DNA of 64,000 bases from Myxococcota bacterium (GTDB taxonomy: Bacteria > Myxococcota_A > UBA9160 > UBA4427): NCBI GenBank assembly GCA_028278345.1, contig JANQEL010000017.1, positions 1-64,000 of the forward strand, written 5' to 3'. The position numbers were made by a program, and so were the translations under genes. Below the pieces are notes generated by a model. It saw only the letters and a program-made list of their open reading frames with translations, did not search any database and was not told the origin of the DNA. Position 1 is the first letter of the stretch. Each line of letters begins with the position of its first letter. This document shows positions 21,027 through 30,989 of the stretch, one piece after another.

Positions 21027-21440
21027 ATGAACGGGTGGCAGGGAGGCCGCCTTCGCCCGAACGGCAACATCACCCCGGGTCAGGTCGTCGAGCCGATACG
21101 ATTGAGCGGCGTCACGACGAACGAACTCTCGACCGTCGAGGCTGTCCCGACACTTCGCCCTGTGCTCGGGCCCAACTCGAGCTGTTTCATCAGCGTCTCG
21201 AACCCGATCGTGGACCAACTGCGTACGGTGGGTTGGGGAGCTGGCGACGCCGGCGACACGGGTTTCGTCCGGGCAACAGAGTGGTACACCGGCGCATGGG
21301 CGCCCAACGCCCATACCGCGAATCCACGCCCGGCCATGCGCATCCAAGGCACCATCATTCCCGAACCGGGGTCCGGGTGGCTGTTCAGCACGGGCCTTGC
21401 AGCACTCGGCGCGCGCCGGCGTCAGCCCGAACCGATGTGA
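21027..21440 (+). pseudogene. 5'-truncated PEP-CTERM protein remnant
   Basis: About 137 residues ending in a complete PEP-CTERM tail: IIPEPGSGWLFSTGLAALGA followed by ARRRQPEPM. PEP-CTERM substrates need an N-terminal signal peptide. Here the frame opens with MNGWQGGRLRPNG and has none, so the 5' part appears lost. No ribosome site was seen. The body has no recognised domain. The next gene is an intact PEP-CTERM protein in the same orientation. Confidence 0.55.
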
Positions 21441-21650
21441 GGCCGCGAGTCCCAGCCATCTGAGGCGGAACGCGGCATCTGCTTCGAGCCTCAGGCCGGA
21501 CTGCTCTGCCTACACACTCCCGCGACAGTGTGTTCGCAACAGGAATCGCTAATCTCTCAAATTCCTGGGATGGGATGATGCTGCGCGATCGCGCGTTGGG
21601 TCCGGATGCCTGTGCGCTCTCTCCCAGGTTCTTGGGAAGAGGGACCACAA

Positions 21651-22277
21651 ATGACGAAATCTCTCATTGCTGCCGCTGCCACGCTGACGATCATCTTCTC
21701 CGACCCGGCTCGCGCCGCCATCGTCGAGATCGGTGACCTGAACTTCATCTCCCACTTCGGGAATGCCTCGGACGGCTTGGCGTTCCTTGACATGAGCTTC
21801 AGCGTGGGGTTTGACCAGGCCGACGCCCTGGCAAATGCCCGGTTGACCTACCTGGACGCCCGCTTGGCGACCCCTGACGAGTTCGACGATCTGTTCCTTG
21901 CGGCCGGAGTCACATATTCGGGCATTTACACGGCGTCGGATGGATTCGGCGCTGGTCCGCCCGTGTACCTTACCGGTGCCGCTGATCCTGGAGCAGCTGC
22001 GCTTGTCGCTGCGCTCGGAGCGACGCGATTGTCGGACACGCTGGTGTGGACGGACCCCGACGGCAATTCAGCCCTGGGCACGACTCGCGATTTCGTCAAC
22101 GTGTCGACCTCCGCATTCACTCGTCTGTCGCAGTCGCCGATTGCTGGCGAGAGTCCGGTGGTTGGCTGGCTTCTGGTGAGTGACTCCGCCGTCGTCCCCG
22201 AACCGTCCACCGGACTTCTCGTCGCTGCGGGTGTCTTGGGTCTAGGGTTCAGGGGGCGGCGCCGGCGACTCCAGTGA
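21651..22277 (+). CDS. PEP-CTERM sorting domain-containing secreted protein
   Basis: 208 residues. The signal peptide is clear (MTKSLIAAAATLTIIFSDPARA), and the C-terminus is VVPEPSTGLLVAAGVLGLGF followed by RGRRRRLQ, a canonical PEP-CTERM tail processed by an exosortase. The start at 21651 has AGAGGG about 7 nt upstream; the frame opens earlier but the signal peptide fixes the start. The mature part has no recognised domain, though the pattern LTYLDARLATPDEFDDLF suggests a small folded domain. Secretion and surface display or release into matrix is the expected fate. No exosortase gene lies in this window. Confidence 0.8.
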   Translation: MTKSLIAAAATLTIIFSDPARAAIVEIGDLNFISHFGNASDGLAFLDMSFSVGFDQADALANARLTYLDARLATPDEFDDLFLAAGVTYSGIYTASDGFGAGPPVYLTGAADPGAAALVAALGATRLSDTLVWTDPDGNSALGTTRDFVNVSTSAFTRLSQSPIAGESPVVGWLLVSDSAVVPEPSTGLLVAAGVLGLGFRGRRRRLQ

Positions 22278-22289
22278 GCACGCCGCCGC

Positions 22290-24484
22290 TTACTTGCTCG
22301 GGGGGACGAGGATCGGGACTCGGGCCGTGTCCGAGACGTCGGTCCCGTCTTCTTCGTAACGTGCGGTGACGGTCAACAAGAGTTTGGATGGGCCACCGGG
22401 GGTGACCTCGATCAAACCGTCGTCGGTAATGGAGGCGAGATGGGTCTGGTGGACGGACCACTCGACGCTTGGCGTGCGGTCTCGGACGCGGCCGTCGTCG
22501 TAGCTGACCTCGGCGCCGAGTTGGACTGCGGTCGACTTCGAGATGCCAACCGGGGCCACGATCTCGAGGTGGGTCACGCGTGCGGGCTCGACCTCGGTGA
22601 GAGAGATCGCTGCCGCGACCCCGCCGTAGTTCGCAATGAAGAGGGTGTCGTCCGCGATCGCGAGGGTACCCACGAGGGGGTAGCTCCACTCTACCCTTCG
22701 TGACGCCAGACCGATGGCGTGCGTCGAAGACGTTCCGACGAATACGTGCGAGTCGGTCACGAGGACTTCGTCGCGGATGTAATACCGGGTGCCGTTGTTC
22801 CAACGCCATAGGTCCTGGCCGGTGCGCTGATCGAGCGCGACCAGTTCCGGACCCTCTACGGCATAGATCACGCCCCTGGCGACCGCGGGCTGACCCTGCC
22901 AGGCGCCTTCTCGCTGCCACGCGATGTTCCCCCGCTCGAGATCGAAGCGCATGATTCGGCCGCCATGTATCGCGATGACGTCGTCCATTCCACCGAGGAC
23001 GGGGGACAAGTCCATGTCCCAGCCGGACCACTGGAAGCGTTCGTCAGGGATGAAGTCGACGAGCTCGCCGGTGAAACGCTCGATGACGTACAGACCCGGA
23101 TCGTACTGCCCCATGTAGGCGTAGACGTAACGCTCGTCGACGGCCGGCGTCCAATCATCGTACTGGGGCAAGACAGACCACCAGAGCGGTTCGCCGGTCG
23201 CAATCTCGATACTCCCGGCGTAGATGGCCGGACCGTGGATGTAGGCGTGACCGTCGAAGGGTGTCGGTGCGTAGTGCTCATTCCAGTTGCCCCGGTAGTC
23301 GGTTCTATGAATCGCTTTACCCGTCTCCGCGTCGAGCGTGGTGGAGGGACCCGGAAAAGCCTGCAACCGGCATCGCGGTTTGAATGAAGAGCTTCCCGTC
23401 GGATAGCGCCGGAGGATTGATCGAGCTCGCGGGACCGAGCGCACGGGACCAGAGCTCGACGCCATCGCGGCTGTCGAGCGCGAACAGCTGGGTGTCATCA
23501 TCGAAGCGGCTTCGGAGCGAAACGAAGACGCGTTGGTCGCCCGCAGCAACGGGATTCAACCGCCGACCCGGACCCACGGGCACCTGCCAGCGAAGTTCGA
23601 AGTCGCGCGCCCGGTACGAGAGCGGCACATAGCCATCGTGACGGCGATTGCCTTGATGAGTTTCCCACGAGTACGGGTCGTCGTCGTCGAAATCGAGCGG
23701 AATCAGGCGAACATCCTTGATTCGGCTCACCCGGGCTCCACTCTCGACGAACGCGGCCTTGACCCCGATATCGACACCCTGAGGCGGAACGTCGCGGGCC
23801 GTCAACTGACCTCGGTGGATGGAGGCGTATTCGGGAGCCGACACGTACCAGTCGGAAAGGGAGGTGACTTCACGCGAGAAGCCCGTGTCGTAGTGGACGA
23901 TCGCCCGATAGGGCATCTCGCCATCCGGTCGCGCCTGACCCGATCCCAGGATCTCGAGCCGCTCGGGAATGGGAACCGAAATCGGGCTCGCGAAATCGAC
24001 GAAGCCGTCGTCGCGCCGGTATCGAAACTGCTCATCGAATGTGTCGGGTTGCCATGTCCCCCTCCACCGCGAGGACCCCCGCTGCAGCGTGACGCCGCAA
24101 GTAGTAGTCGCTCTGGCGATAGATCTCGCCCTCTTCGCGAGGCACGAAGACGTATCGAACGCGCCCGCCATCGACCTCGACCCGATCGAGTTCCGCGAAT
24201 CGAGCGTAGTAGTAGGATGAAGAGCTCCCTCGCCAGCTCGACCCGTCGCTCAAGAAGTAGGTGTCAGCGCGATTCAGCAGAGTGATGAAGTTGCCCGCGA
24301 AGCCGTACGTACTGACGCCACTGCGAAGGGACATCGACTCGATCGTGACTGGGGCCGGTGTCGGCTCGCCCGTGTCGTCGACCGTTGGGGGATCCACGGA
24401 CTCGGTCGCCACCGCATTCCACGCGACCAACAAGAGCAACGCCAACAACCCACGCACGCAGGCACCGAAGCGCGATCGATTCAT
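22290..24484 (-). pseudogene. PQQ-type beta-propeller protein broken by two frameshifts
   Basis: Three frames carry consecutive parts of one ~730-residue secreted protein. Part 1 starts at 24484 (GGGGGAG 5 nt upstream) with the signal peptide core FGACVRGLLALLLLVAWNAV. Part 2 (about 24055-23360) has propeller strands such as QLFALDSRDGVELWSRALG. Part 3 (about 23355-22290) continues with LVALDQRTGQDLWRWNNG and ends in a BIG2-like Ig domain (PSVEWSVHQTHLASITDDG). The first shift falls at one of two C5 runs (24058-24062 or 24076-24080), the second at the A4 run 23355-23358 (plus-strand bases). Two single-base slips at homopolymers could be true decay or sequencing error. If intact, the protein would be a periplasmic or surface propeller, perhaps without catalytic PQQ. 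No partner gene is adjacent. Confidence 0.7.
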
Positions 24485-24858
24485 CGATCTCCCCCTTCTC
24501 CATCGACTACTGAGCACCAACCGGACCAGGGGAGCCATTGCGAGTTGGTCCTGATGCCGTGCGACGAAGCGAGAATCCACTCCGAAGCTGGCGCGATCTG
24601 CTTTGGGGGGCTTCGTTGAACCCCGCGATGATAGGTCGGGGGCCCTGCCTGGCCAACACAGCTGCTGTTCAGCGGGAGGGCCTTGGGTGGGATCCGAGAC
24701 TGAGCCTTGGATGACCGCAGTGCGTGCAACGAACTCGGTTCATGCAGAGCACGAGACCCCCTCACCCACCCACCTGGTTCAGACACGATCGCAGCGGATC
24801 GCGCAGACAACCGGTCCGAAACGCGAAGAGCCGGCTCGCCCGTTTCGAATTCGTCCAG
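24485..24858. other. intergenic region, nothing recognised
   Basis: 374 bp between the broken propeller gene and the adaptor gene, both on the minus strand. No gene, RNA or strong hairpin was recognised. It should contain the promoter of the propeller gene and the terminator of the ABC-transport operon, but neither is obvious. Confidence 0.5.
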
Positions 24859-26073
24859 CTACCCCTGATCTCGCCCCACAATCGATACCCCCGGCGCGAC
24901 TCCCTCACTGGGGTAGACGACGATCTCGTCGCCGGCCGCGAGGCCACCGAGGATCTCCGCCTCCGAGGCGGTCCGATGCCCGACTTCCACATCGCGGGCG
25001 ACCGCGCGCCCGTCCTCGCGAACGAAAACGGCCCACGCCTTACCGTTTCGAAAGAGCGCGGTCAGCGGGATCTTGAGGGCTTCGTCGCTCGACCAGAGCA
25101 CGATGGCGACGTCGACTTGATAGCCATGGCCGAGCCGTTCCCACTGCGTCTCCGGACTCACGAGATCGAGCACCACGTTGACCCGCTGCTCTTCGATTCC
25201 CAGCGCCGAGACCTTCGTGAACCCGAAGGGCTCGACTCGTTGCACGCGCGCGTCGAGGGGCGCATCTCCGCCCCAATTTCGGATGTACGCCGACTGACCG
25301 GGCTCGACGCGTACTGCGTCCATCGAAAGGAGGTCGACCACGATCTCGAGTTGCACGGGATCGCCGATTTCGACGAGACCGGTCCCGGCGCGCACTACAC
25401 CCTCCGATTCGCGAAGCACGCGGAGAACCCGGCCGTCGATGGGCGAACTCAGCACCACGCACCCGCAGTTCTCTCTCCGTTGCTGCAACTCCTCGGGTGA
25501 GAGTAGCTGTGCGCGCACCCGCTTGAGTTCATAGTCGCGCACCTGCACGTTGGCCTGCGCGGCGGCCAGCGCGGCGATGCGCCCCTTGAGCGTGGTCTCC
25601 GCTTCTTCTAGATCACGAACCGAGAGCGTGCCGTCCCTCGCCAGTTCCCGTGAGCGTTCGACTTCCGATCGTGCAAACTCGAGTTCGGCCTCCGCCCGCT
25701 CCAGCTCGGCTCGCGCCAGCTTGGCGGCGGAGTCGGCCGCCGAGAGCTGCGCCCGAGCCTCAGCTTCGCTGCGCGGGTCGAGCAGGTCGGGGTCGGTCGG
25801 CTCGATCTCGGCGATTACCGTCTCACCGCGCTTCACCCGGTCGCCAGGTTCGATCTCGACACGTCGGAGTCTTCCGGTGATGGGTGCCGACAGGACGAAC
25901 ACATCGACGACGCGGGTTTCCCCCTCATCCCGCACCGTCAGCTCGAGGGGCCCGGACTCGACGCGGGCAAGGTCGACGGCGACGGCACGCGGGCGGAACG
26001 CCAGGGAGATCCCAGCGACCACTACGATACCGACGGCACTCCACAGGAGGATGCGTTTGTTCGCTGCGGGCAT
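24859..26073 (-). CDS. HlyD/MacA-type periplasmic adaptor of an ABC efflux system
   Basis: 404 residues. One N-terminal membrane anchor (residues 7-25, ILLWSAVGIVVVAGISLAF). A lipoyl-like half-motif follows (VLSAPITGRLRRVEIEPGD), then a long coiled-coil hairpin rich in Ala, Glu and Arg (about 100-190), the second lipoyl half (VLSSPIDGRVLRVLRESEGV) and a beta-barrel/membrane-proximal tail. This is the membrane-fusion layout that links an inner-membrane transporter to an outer-membrane channel. It ends a three-gene minus-strand operon, 7 bp after the permease gene. A GGGAG lies about 9 nt before the ATG. No TolC-like gene is in the window. Confidence 0.85.
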   Translation of the reverse strand: MPAANKRILLWSAVGIVVVAGISLAFRPRAVAVDLARVESGPLELTVRDEGETRVVDVFVLSAPITGRLRRVEIEPGDRVKRGETVIAEIEPTDPDLLDPRSEAEARAQLSAADSAAKLARAELERAEAELEFARSEVERSRELARDGTLSVRDLEEAETTLKGRIAALAAAQANVQVRDYELKRVRAQLLSPEELQQRRENCGCVVLSSPIDGRVLRVLRESEGVVRAGTGLVEIGDPVQLEIVVDLLSMDAVRVEPGQSAYIRNWGGDAPLDARVQRVEPFGFTKVSALGIEEQRVNVVLDLVSPETQWERLGHGYQVDVAIVLWSSDEALKIPLTALFRNGKAWAVFVREDGRAVARDVEVGHRTASEAEILGGLAAGDEIVVYPSEGVAPGVSIVGRDQG

Positions 26074-26080
26074 GGCTTGA

Positions 26081-28453
26081 TTACTCCCGTGTCTTGAGGA
26101 CCGAGATGAGGTCGAGTTGGTCTATCTGTCTCTTCATCGCGATGGCGGAAACGAGGCTGGCGGCAATCACGATGAGGACCGCAATCCCGTAGGTCGACGG
26201 CTCGATCGCGAGCGGTAACCGCATCAGCTCGGTCTGGAAGCCACTTGCGTTCACGAATGCCGCCGTCAGTCCATATCCCACGAGACACCCAACCGGCAGT
26301 GCGAGGCACACCAGGACGAGCGTTTCTCCGACGAGGATGTAGAGGGTGTCGTGTCGCGAGAAACCCAACACGCGAAGCGTCGCGAGCTCTCGCCCGCGCT
26401 CGGAGAGCGCGATGCGCTGCGTGTTGTACGAGATTCCGAAGGCTAGGGAGAACGAGAACAGCGTGAAGAACCCGACGAACACGACGAGGGAACTCGCCAC
26501 GATCTCGTGGAAGTTCTCGATCGCGACCGATTTGAATGCCAGTGTCGAGACCGAGGGCCGCCCTTTCAGCGCAGCGATCAACTCGCCGAGTTGCGCTTCG
26601 TCGATCACGGCGTTCACGTATCCTGCGACGGGCCGATCGCCGAGTTCGCGGTTCAGGGTCGCGAGGTCGATGTAGGCCATCATGCCGATGAAGGAGTCGA
26701 AAACTTCGGATACGGGCAGTGAGAGCGAGGGGCGATGACCCTCGAGCACGTCCGCCTGGACTACGTCGCCAACATCGACGCCGAGTTTGTCCGCGAGTGC
26801 GCGGCTCAATGCGACGCCGGCGGCGGGAACGGGAAGCGGGCCACGTTCGCTGTCGTAGATCTGGCTCATCTTCGCATCCGCTGGCAGCCCCTGAAGGCCA
26901 CCTCGGTGCGAGTTCGGGCCCGCGAATAGCGTCGCGGGGACCGCCCGCATCGGCTCGACGGCGAGCACCCCCGGCAGGCGTTCGATCTCGCGCAGAACCG
27001 GTGTCGCCTTCGGGTCGGTGAAGCCGAGCGCGAGTTCTTCTCGCTGTGCTTCGCCGAAGTGGGTGCGGGCAATCAGCGAGATCGCATCGGAGAAGTAGAG
27101 CGAGAGCACCAGCAGCCCGATCGCCCCCGCGTAGCTGAGGGACATGACGGCCGCCCTCACAGGCCAACGCGCCAGCTGTCGGAAGATGATCCGGGTGGGC
27201 TCATCGATCCAGTTCCGGAAGCCGTCGCGAACAGCCTGTCGACGCCGAAAGGCCGGTGGGGCCGGCGGACGCATGGCGACGACGGGCGGCAGGCTCGCTG
27301 CGCGGTGGACTGCCCGAGCTGTCGCCCCGAGACCCACCGCCAGACTGAAAAACGCTCCGAGCAGGAACGACGCAGGACCCGGTCGGTAGATCAGGACCGC
27401 AAAGTTCAGATTCTGCGCGTAAAGCTCGGTGTTCACGCGACCGAGCATCGCACCGAGCACCCAGCCGATCACGATTCCGAGCGCGATCATCACCACGATC
27501 AGCTTCGTGTAGTGCCAACCCACTTCGTAGCGACCGTAGCCGAATGCCTTGAGGAGCCCGATCTCGGCGCGTTCCGTTGCGATCAAGCGGCTCAACACCA
27601 TGTTGGTGAGGAATGCCGCGACGAGGAGGAAGATGGTCGGCAGGATGCGCGCGGTGGCGCGGTTCTGCTCGAGTTCGTTCATCACGAACCAGCTCGAGAG
27701 GTGGTCGGCGCGGTCGACGGCGCCGAGGCCACCGTAGGGCGCAAGCAGGGCATCGAGGGATTGCACGGTGGTGCGCGTGTCGGTGCCGCGCAGCACCGTC
27801 AAAGCCACGTCATTGAACGCGCCATCGTAGTCGTAGGCGGCCTCGAGTGCACTTTGCCCCATCCAGAGGATTCCGTAGCGCTCCTTGTCGGGGATCAAGG
27901 CGAATGGACTCAGTACATAGATGAACTCGGGCGACATCGCGGTGCCGACGACGCGAAGCTCTCGACGCGTGTCGTCGATGATCGCGGCGATCCGGTCGCC
28001 CGGCTGCAGGTTATGCGCCCTGGCGAACGACTCGTTGATCACGACTTCGTCGGTTCGTCCCGACGCCACCAACCGGCCACTCCGCAGTGCGAGCTGATTG
28101 AGGACGGGCTGTTCGCCTTCCGGGACCGAGACCAGCCTGCCCATCAACGGCTCGGGAAACCCTTCGACATCGACGACCGCTTGCATGACGATGCGCAACT
28201 CGACGCTCTGTACGCCCGGGATTTCCGCTATCCGCGGGCCGAGATGGCGGGGAGCGCGCTTCAGCGTCGAAAAGACATGGCCAAAGCGGTAGCGCTCGTA
28301 GTACGCATCCGCCGAGTCACTCAGCGCCTCGATGGCCGTGAGCGACATCACGAGCAACGCAACACCCGATGCAATCACGAACGCGATCGACACCACCTGC
28401 CCCTTGAGCCGCAGCAGATCGCGCACGAGTTTGCGGTCGAGAGCACGGATCAT
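26081..28453 (-). CDS. ABC transporter permease, FtsX/MacB-like, duplicated
   Basis: 790 residues. N-terminal helix (VVSIAFVIASGVALLVMSL), a large periplasmic domain, then three helices (ILPTIFLLVAAFLTNMVLS and two more). The whole unit repeats from about residue 450, with a second periplasmic domain and a C-terminal helix trio ending AVLIVIAASLVSAIAMKRQI. This double-FtsX layout occurs in permeases of lipoprotein or peptide export systems. The segment TERAEIGLLKAFGYGRYEV and its partner SERGRELATLRVLGFSRHD are the coupling helices that meet the ATPase. The ATG at 28453 was chosen over the longer open frame to 28678, which overlaps the ATPase gene. It lies 5 bp after that gene. Confidence 0.85.
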   Translation of the reverse strand: MIRALDRKLVRDLLRLKGQVVSIAFVIASGVALLVMSLTAIEALSDSADAYYERYRFGHVFSTLKRAPRHLGPRIAEIPGVQSVELRIVMQAVVDVEGFPEPLMGRLVSVPEGEQPVLNQLALRSGRLVASGRTDEVVINESFARAHNLQPGDRIAAIIDDTRRELRVVGTAMSPEFIYVLSPFALIPDKERYGILWMGQSALEAAYDYDGAFNDVALTVLRGTDTRTTVQSLDALLAPYGGLGAVDRADHLSSWFVMNELEQNRATARILPTIFLLVAAFLTNMVLSRLIATERAEIGLLKAFGYGRYEVGWHYTKLIVVMIALGIVIGWVLGAMLGRVNTELYAQNLNFAVLIYRPGPASFLLGAFFSLAVGLGATARAVHRAASLPPVVAMRPPAPPAFRRRQAVRDGFRNWIDEPTRIIFRQLARWPVRAAVMSLSYAGAIGLLVLSLYFSDAISLIARTHFGEAQREELALGFTDPKATPVLREIERLPGVLAVEPMRAVPATLFAGPNSHRGGLQGLPADAKMSQIYDSERGPLPVPAAGVALSRALADKLGVDVGDVVQADVLEGHRPSLSLPVSEVFDSFIGMMAYIDLATLNRELGDRPVAGYVNAVIDEAQLGELIAALKGRPSVSTLAFKSVAIENFHEIVASSLVVFVGFFTLFSFSLAFGISYNTQRIALSERGRELATLRVLGFSRHDTLYILVGETLVLVCLALPVGCLVGYGLTAAFVNASGFQTELMRLPLAIEPSTYGIAVLIVIAASLVSAIAMKRQIDQLDLISVLKTRE

Positions 28454-28458
28454 CGGCG

Positions 28459-29196
28459 CTACCAAGAGAGCGCCCGCGCGCTGTGGCGCTCGACGTTCTC
28501 GTGGATCTCGGCAATCCGACCGTCGGCCAGGCGAATCACCCGGTCGGCCATCGCGGCGGTGACCGAGTTGTGCGTGATGATCGCGGTCGTGGTGCCGAGC
28601 TCGCGGTTCACGCGCTCGATCGCCTCGAGCACGATCACGCCCGTCTTGCTGTCGAGTGCGCCGGTCGGCTCGTCGCACAGTAGGATGCGGGGCCGCTTGG
28701 CGATTGCGCGCGCGATGGCGACTCGCTGTTGCTCCCCGCCCGAGAGCTGCGCGGGGAAGTGATCGATCCGGTCACCGAGCCCCACCATGGCGAGCGCTTC
28801 CTCGGGCACCATCGGGTCATGCGCGATCTCGGTGACGAGGGCAACGTTCTCGCGCGCAGTAAGGCTCGCGATCAGGTTGTAGAACTGGAAGACGAAGCCC
28901 ACGTAGTCGCGACGAAACCTCGTGAGTTCGGTGTCGCCGCTCGCAGTGATCTCCTGGCCGTCGAAGTGCACGGTCCCCGAAGTCGGCGTATCGAGCCCGC
29001 CCAGGATGTTGAGCAAGGTCGACTTGCCACTGCCGGATGCGCCGAGCAACACGACGAGCTCGCCCGCAATGAGGTCGATATCGACATCGGAGAGGGCGCG
29101 AACCTCGACATCACCACTGCCGTAGGTTTTCGTCAAGCCACGGCCGGTCAGCGTTGCGTGGCGCACGGTCTCATTTGTGGCGGAATCGATGGTCAT
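28459..29196 (-). CDS. ABC transporter ATP-binding protein, LolD/MacB type
   Basis: 245 residues from the ATG at 29196; a GTG at 29232 would add 12 basic residues and cannot be excluded. Walker [11 protein letters not shown]-loop FVFQFYNL, signature [16 protein letters not shown], Walker [13 protein letters not shown] and the H-loop ITHN are all present, so it should hydrolyse ATP. The family powers MacB/LolD-like extrusion or lipoprotein release rather than import. First gene of the ATPase-permease-adaptor operon. The ribosome site is weak (AAGG). Confidence 0.88.
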   Translation of the reverse strand: MTIDSATNETVRHATLTGRGLTKTYGSGDVEVRALSDVDIDLIAGELVVLLGASGSGKSTLLNILGGLDTPTSGTVHFDGQEITASGDTELTRFRRDYVGFVFQFYNLIASLTARENVALVTEIAHDPMVPEEALAMVGLGDRIDHFPAQLSGGEQQRVAIARAIAKRPRILLCDEPTGALDSKTGVIVLEAIERVNRELGTTTAIITHNSVTAAMADRVIRLADGRIAEIHENVERHSARALSW

Positions 29197-29943
29197 GGCG
29201 GCCTTTTTGGCCGAACGCACGCGCCGACCCACGTGATCGAACGTCCGACCCTGGTAGCGTGCGCACTATTCGTTGGGTCGCAACTTGGCAGGGGCGCCAC
29301 GAAGGGTTGCACCATAGCGCGCTCCGGCCGATGCCAGACCTGACCTGCAACTCAGACGCGAACGGCGCACTTGCCCCGACTCTGTCTGGTTTCGGTCGGT
29401 GGTCGGCTTCGCCGAGAAGCATGGCGATGTCGGTTCGGCCAGCACGGACGGAGAAGCCCAGCGCGGGTCAGCCACCTCTCTGTATCCGCGGTCAGTTCAG
29501 GAAACGACCGTCACGTCGCACGGATGAAGGTCACGCAATCCCTGGATCACCGGGGGAATGAGACCGAACGTGTGCCGCTAGACCTTTCGTCCTGCCTCCC
29601 ACCCGAAGCCGAATTTCTGCCCAGATCAACTATTGGTCGGTCCGCCCCAACAACAGAAAGCCGCCGGACATCTCGTATACACGAGATTGTTCGGGGGCTT
29701 GAATGGAGCACGAGACCAGATTCGAACTCATCGATTGCATGCAATCGATACCCTCACGCTGGCAAGTAGGGAAGCGAATTCCCAAACGCCCTGAATTCAA
29801 TGCGGAATTCGCGACTCTTGGTCCGGTCGCGGTAGGCAGGGAAGTGCGTGGAGAGGCAAGGAGCGGCAATTCAAAAGTCACCTCATTGTCGGCAAGGGAC
29901 CGCCAGCGGCGCTCCTTGCCGCCCAGTTCCCAACTTCGGCAAC
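29197..29943. other. 747-bp gene-free region containing a tRNA relic
   Basis: Upstream of the ABC operon on one side and the nucleotidyltransferase pair on the other. The only recognised structure is the diverged tRNA-Gly 3' relic with its terminator-like hairpin at about 29651-29765. Short open frames look spurious. Confidence 0.55.
29704..29765 (-). repeat. diverged relic of the tRNA-Gly 3' end
   Basis: Bases 29704-29728 are identical to the 3' end of the tRNA-Gly at 44077-44101, including CCA and the T arm. A 21-bp segment with the palindrome ATCGATTGCATGCAATCGAT (29730-29749) interrupts it, and 29750-29765 then resumes the tRNA match with one mismatch. Just downstream in tRNA direction, 29689-29700 repeats the terminator arm GTTCGGGGGCTT found beside the real tRNA. 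It is probably an old attachment-site scar. It is not a functional tRNA, since the 5' half is absent. Confidence 0.7.
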
Positions 29944-30156
29944 ATGACTGCCATGGAATCGAGAGCGGCCCGACGATTCGACCAGACCGACGCGATTCGG
30001 CGACTGACCCCTGAGCAGCGATACCGGGCGGGGCGTCAGCTCTATTGGGCGCTGCGGCGTCACAAACGCGCCTTCCTCAAGAGCCTTCACCCCGACTGGT
30101 CCGACGAGGAACTGGACGCCGAGGTGCGGCGGATCTTCGCCGATGCCCGAAGCTGA
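29944..30156 (+). CDS. small protein paired with a nucleotidyltransferase
   Basis: 70 residues, helical and basic, with the core LTPEQRYRAGRQLYWALRRH and LHPDWSDEELDAEVRRIF. Proteins with this HPDWS pattern are small and uncharacterised as far as I know. The frame overlaps the nucleotidyltransferase gene by 14 bp, so expression is coupled. A toxin-antitoxin-like pair is plausible: nucleotidyltransferase partners in such modules are often small helical proteins. No classic HEPN motif is visible. An ATG at 29953 is an alternative start. Confidence 0.6.
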   Translation: MTAMESRAARRFDQTDAIRRLTPEQRYRAGRQLYWALRRHKRAFLKSLHPDWSDEELDAEVRRIFADARS

Positions 30157-30718
30157 CCACGAGCCCGATCTACTCGAACTCTTTGTCGCTCCGCTCGAGC
30201 AGATCGAGATTCGGTACTTCGTCACCGGGAGCATCGCGTCCACCATGTACGGTGAACCGCGTGCGACTCATGACATCGATCTCGTGATCGCCCTCGCGGA
30301 GGCCCAGATTGGCTCACTCGCGGATGCGTATGCGGAAGACTCATTCTACGTACCCCCACCGGAGGTGCTCCGCACCGAAGTGCTCCGCGCCAACCGCGGG
30401 CACTTCAACATCATCCACCACGCTTCCGGCCTGAAAGCCGACTTCTACCTCGCTGGTCGTGATGACGCGCTGCACGCATGGGCATTCTCGAACACGCGAG
30501 TCTATGAGATCGACAAGCTGTGTCTGCAGCTCGCGCCGCCCGAATACGTCATCACGCGCAAGCTCGAGTTCTTACGCGAGGGCGGTTCGGAGAAGCACCT
30601 GAATGACATTAGGGCCATGCTGCGAATATCGGCGGAGCTGATTGATCGTGAGGAGTTGGAGCGCCTGATATCCGAGCGCGGTCTCCAACGGGAATGGGTG
30701 GAAATCGGCGACGAATGA
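30143..30718 (+). CDS. nucleotidyltransferase-fold protein (MNT/AbiEii-like)
   Basis: 191 residues. Near residue 26 the sequence VTGSIASTMYGEPRATHDID carries the GS motif and DxD pair of the DNA polymerase beta-like nucleotidyltransferase fold, which transfers an NMP to protein, RNA or small molecules. The C-terminal part (YVITRKLEFLREGGSEKHLNDI) is typical of the single-domain proteins encoded near small partners. Catalytic residues appear intact: G-S, then D-x-D with a later candidate acid in LKADFYLAG. Context suggests a toxin-antitoxin or defence-type module, but no experimental parallel is implied. A copy of a 57-bp dispersed repeat begins at its stop codon. Confidence 0.7.
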   Translation: MPEADHEPDLLELFVAPLEQIEIRYFVTGSIASTMYGEPRATHDIDLVIALAEAQIGSLADAYAEDSFYVPPPEVLRTEVLRANRGHFNIIHHASGLKADFYLAGRDDALHAWAFSNTRVYEIDKLCLQLAPPEYVITRKLEFLREGGSEKHLNDIRAMLRISAELIDREELERLISERGLQREWVEIGDE

Positions 30719-30775
30719 CGCGCGTAGGAGAAACAAGCTGGGTTCTCGCGCACCTCACCGATAAGTAGCGCTATG
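30719..30775. repeat. 57-bp dispersed repeat, copy A
   Basis: Begins CGCGCGTAGGAGAAACAAGC and ends at CTATG. It matches copy B (33668-33724) at 47 of 57 positions, the first 24 without mismatch. The interval from here to the secreted-protein gene (30776-30989) contains a 65-residue open frame (30796-30993) with no supporting signals; I do not call it a gene. Confidence 0.7.
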
Positions 30776-30989
30776 TCGAGCGAGCTCCAGCCGGGTTGCA
30801 CGGCCGACGCGGGATCGCCATCATTCTCTGCAGCCTGTGCGACAACCAGGAGAACGCACGCCGGCAGGAGATGAAGGCGCTGATCGCCGACCTGGAGCGG
30901 AAGTACCCGGGGCTGCGCGGGAGCATGCTGACCGCGCAACAGAACCTGCGACCGAGCCAACTGCTCGATCGCGAGTACCTCGAGGGCCC

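Noticed and set aside
29197-29230. GGCC-TTTTT-GGCC hairpin upstream of the ABC ATPase as a terminator or attenuator
   Set aside because: The stem is only 4 bp and lies within the possible N-terminal extension; too weak to call.
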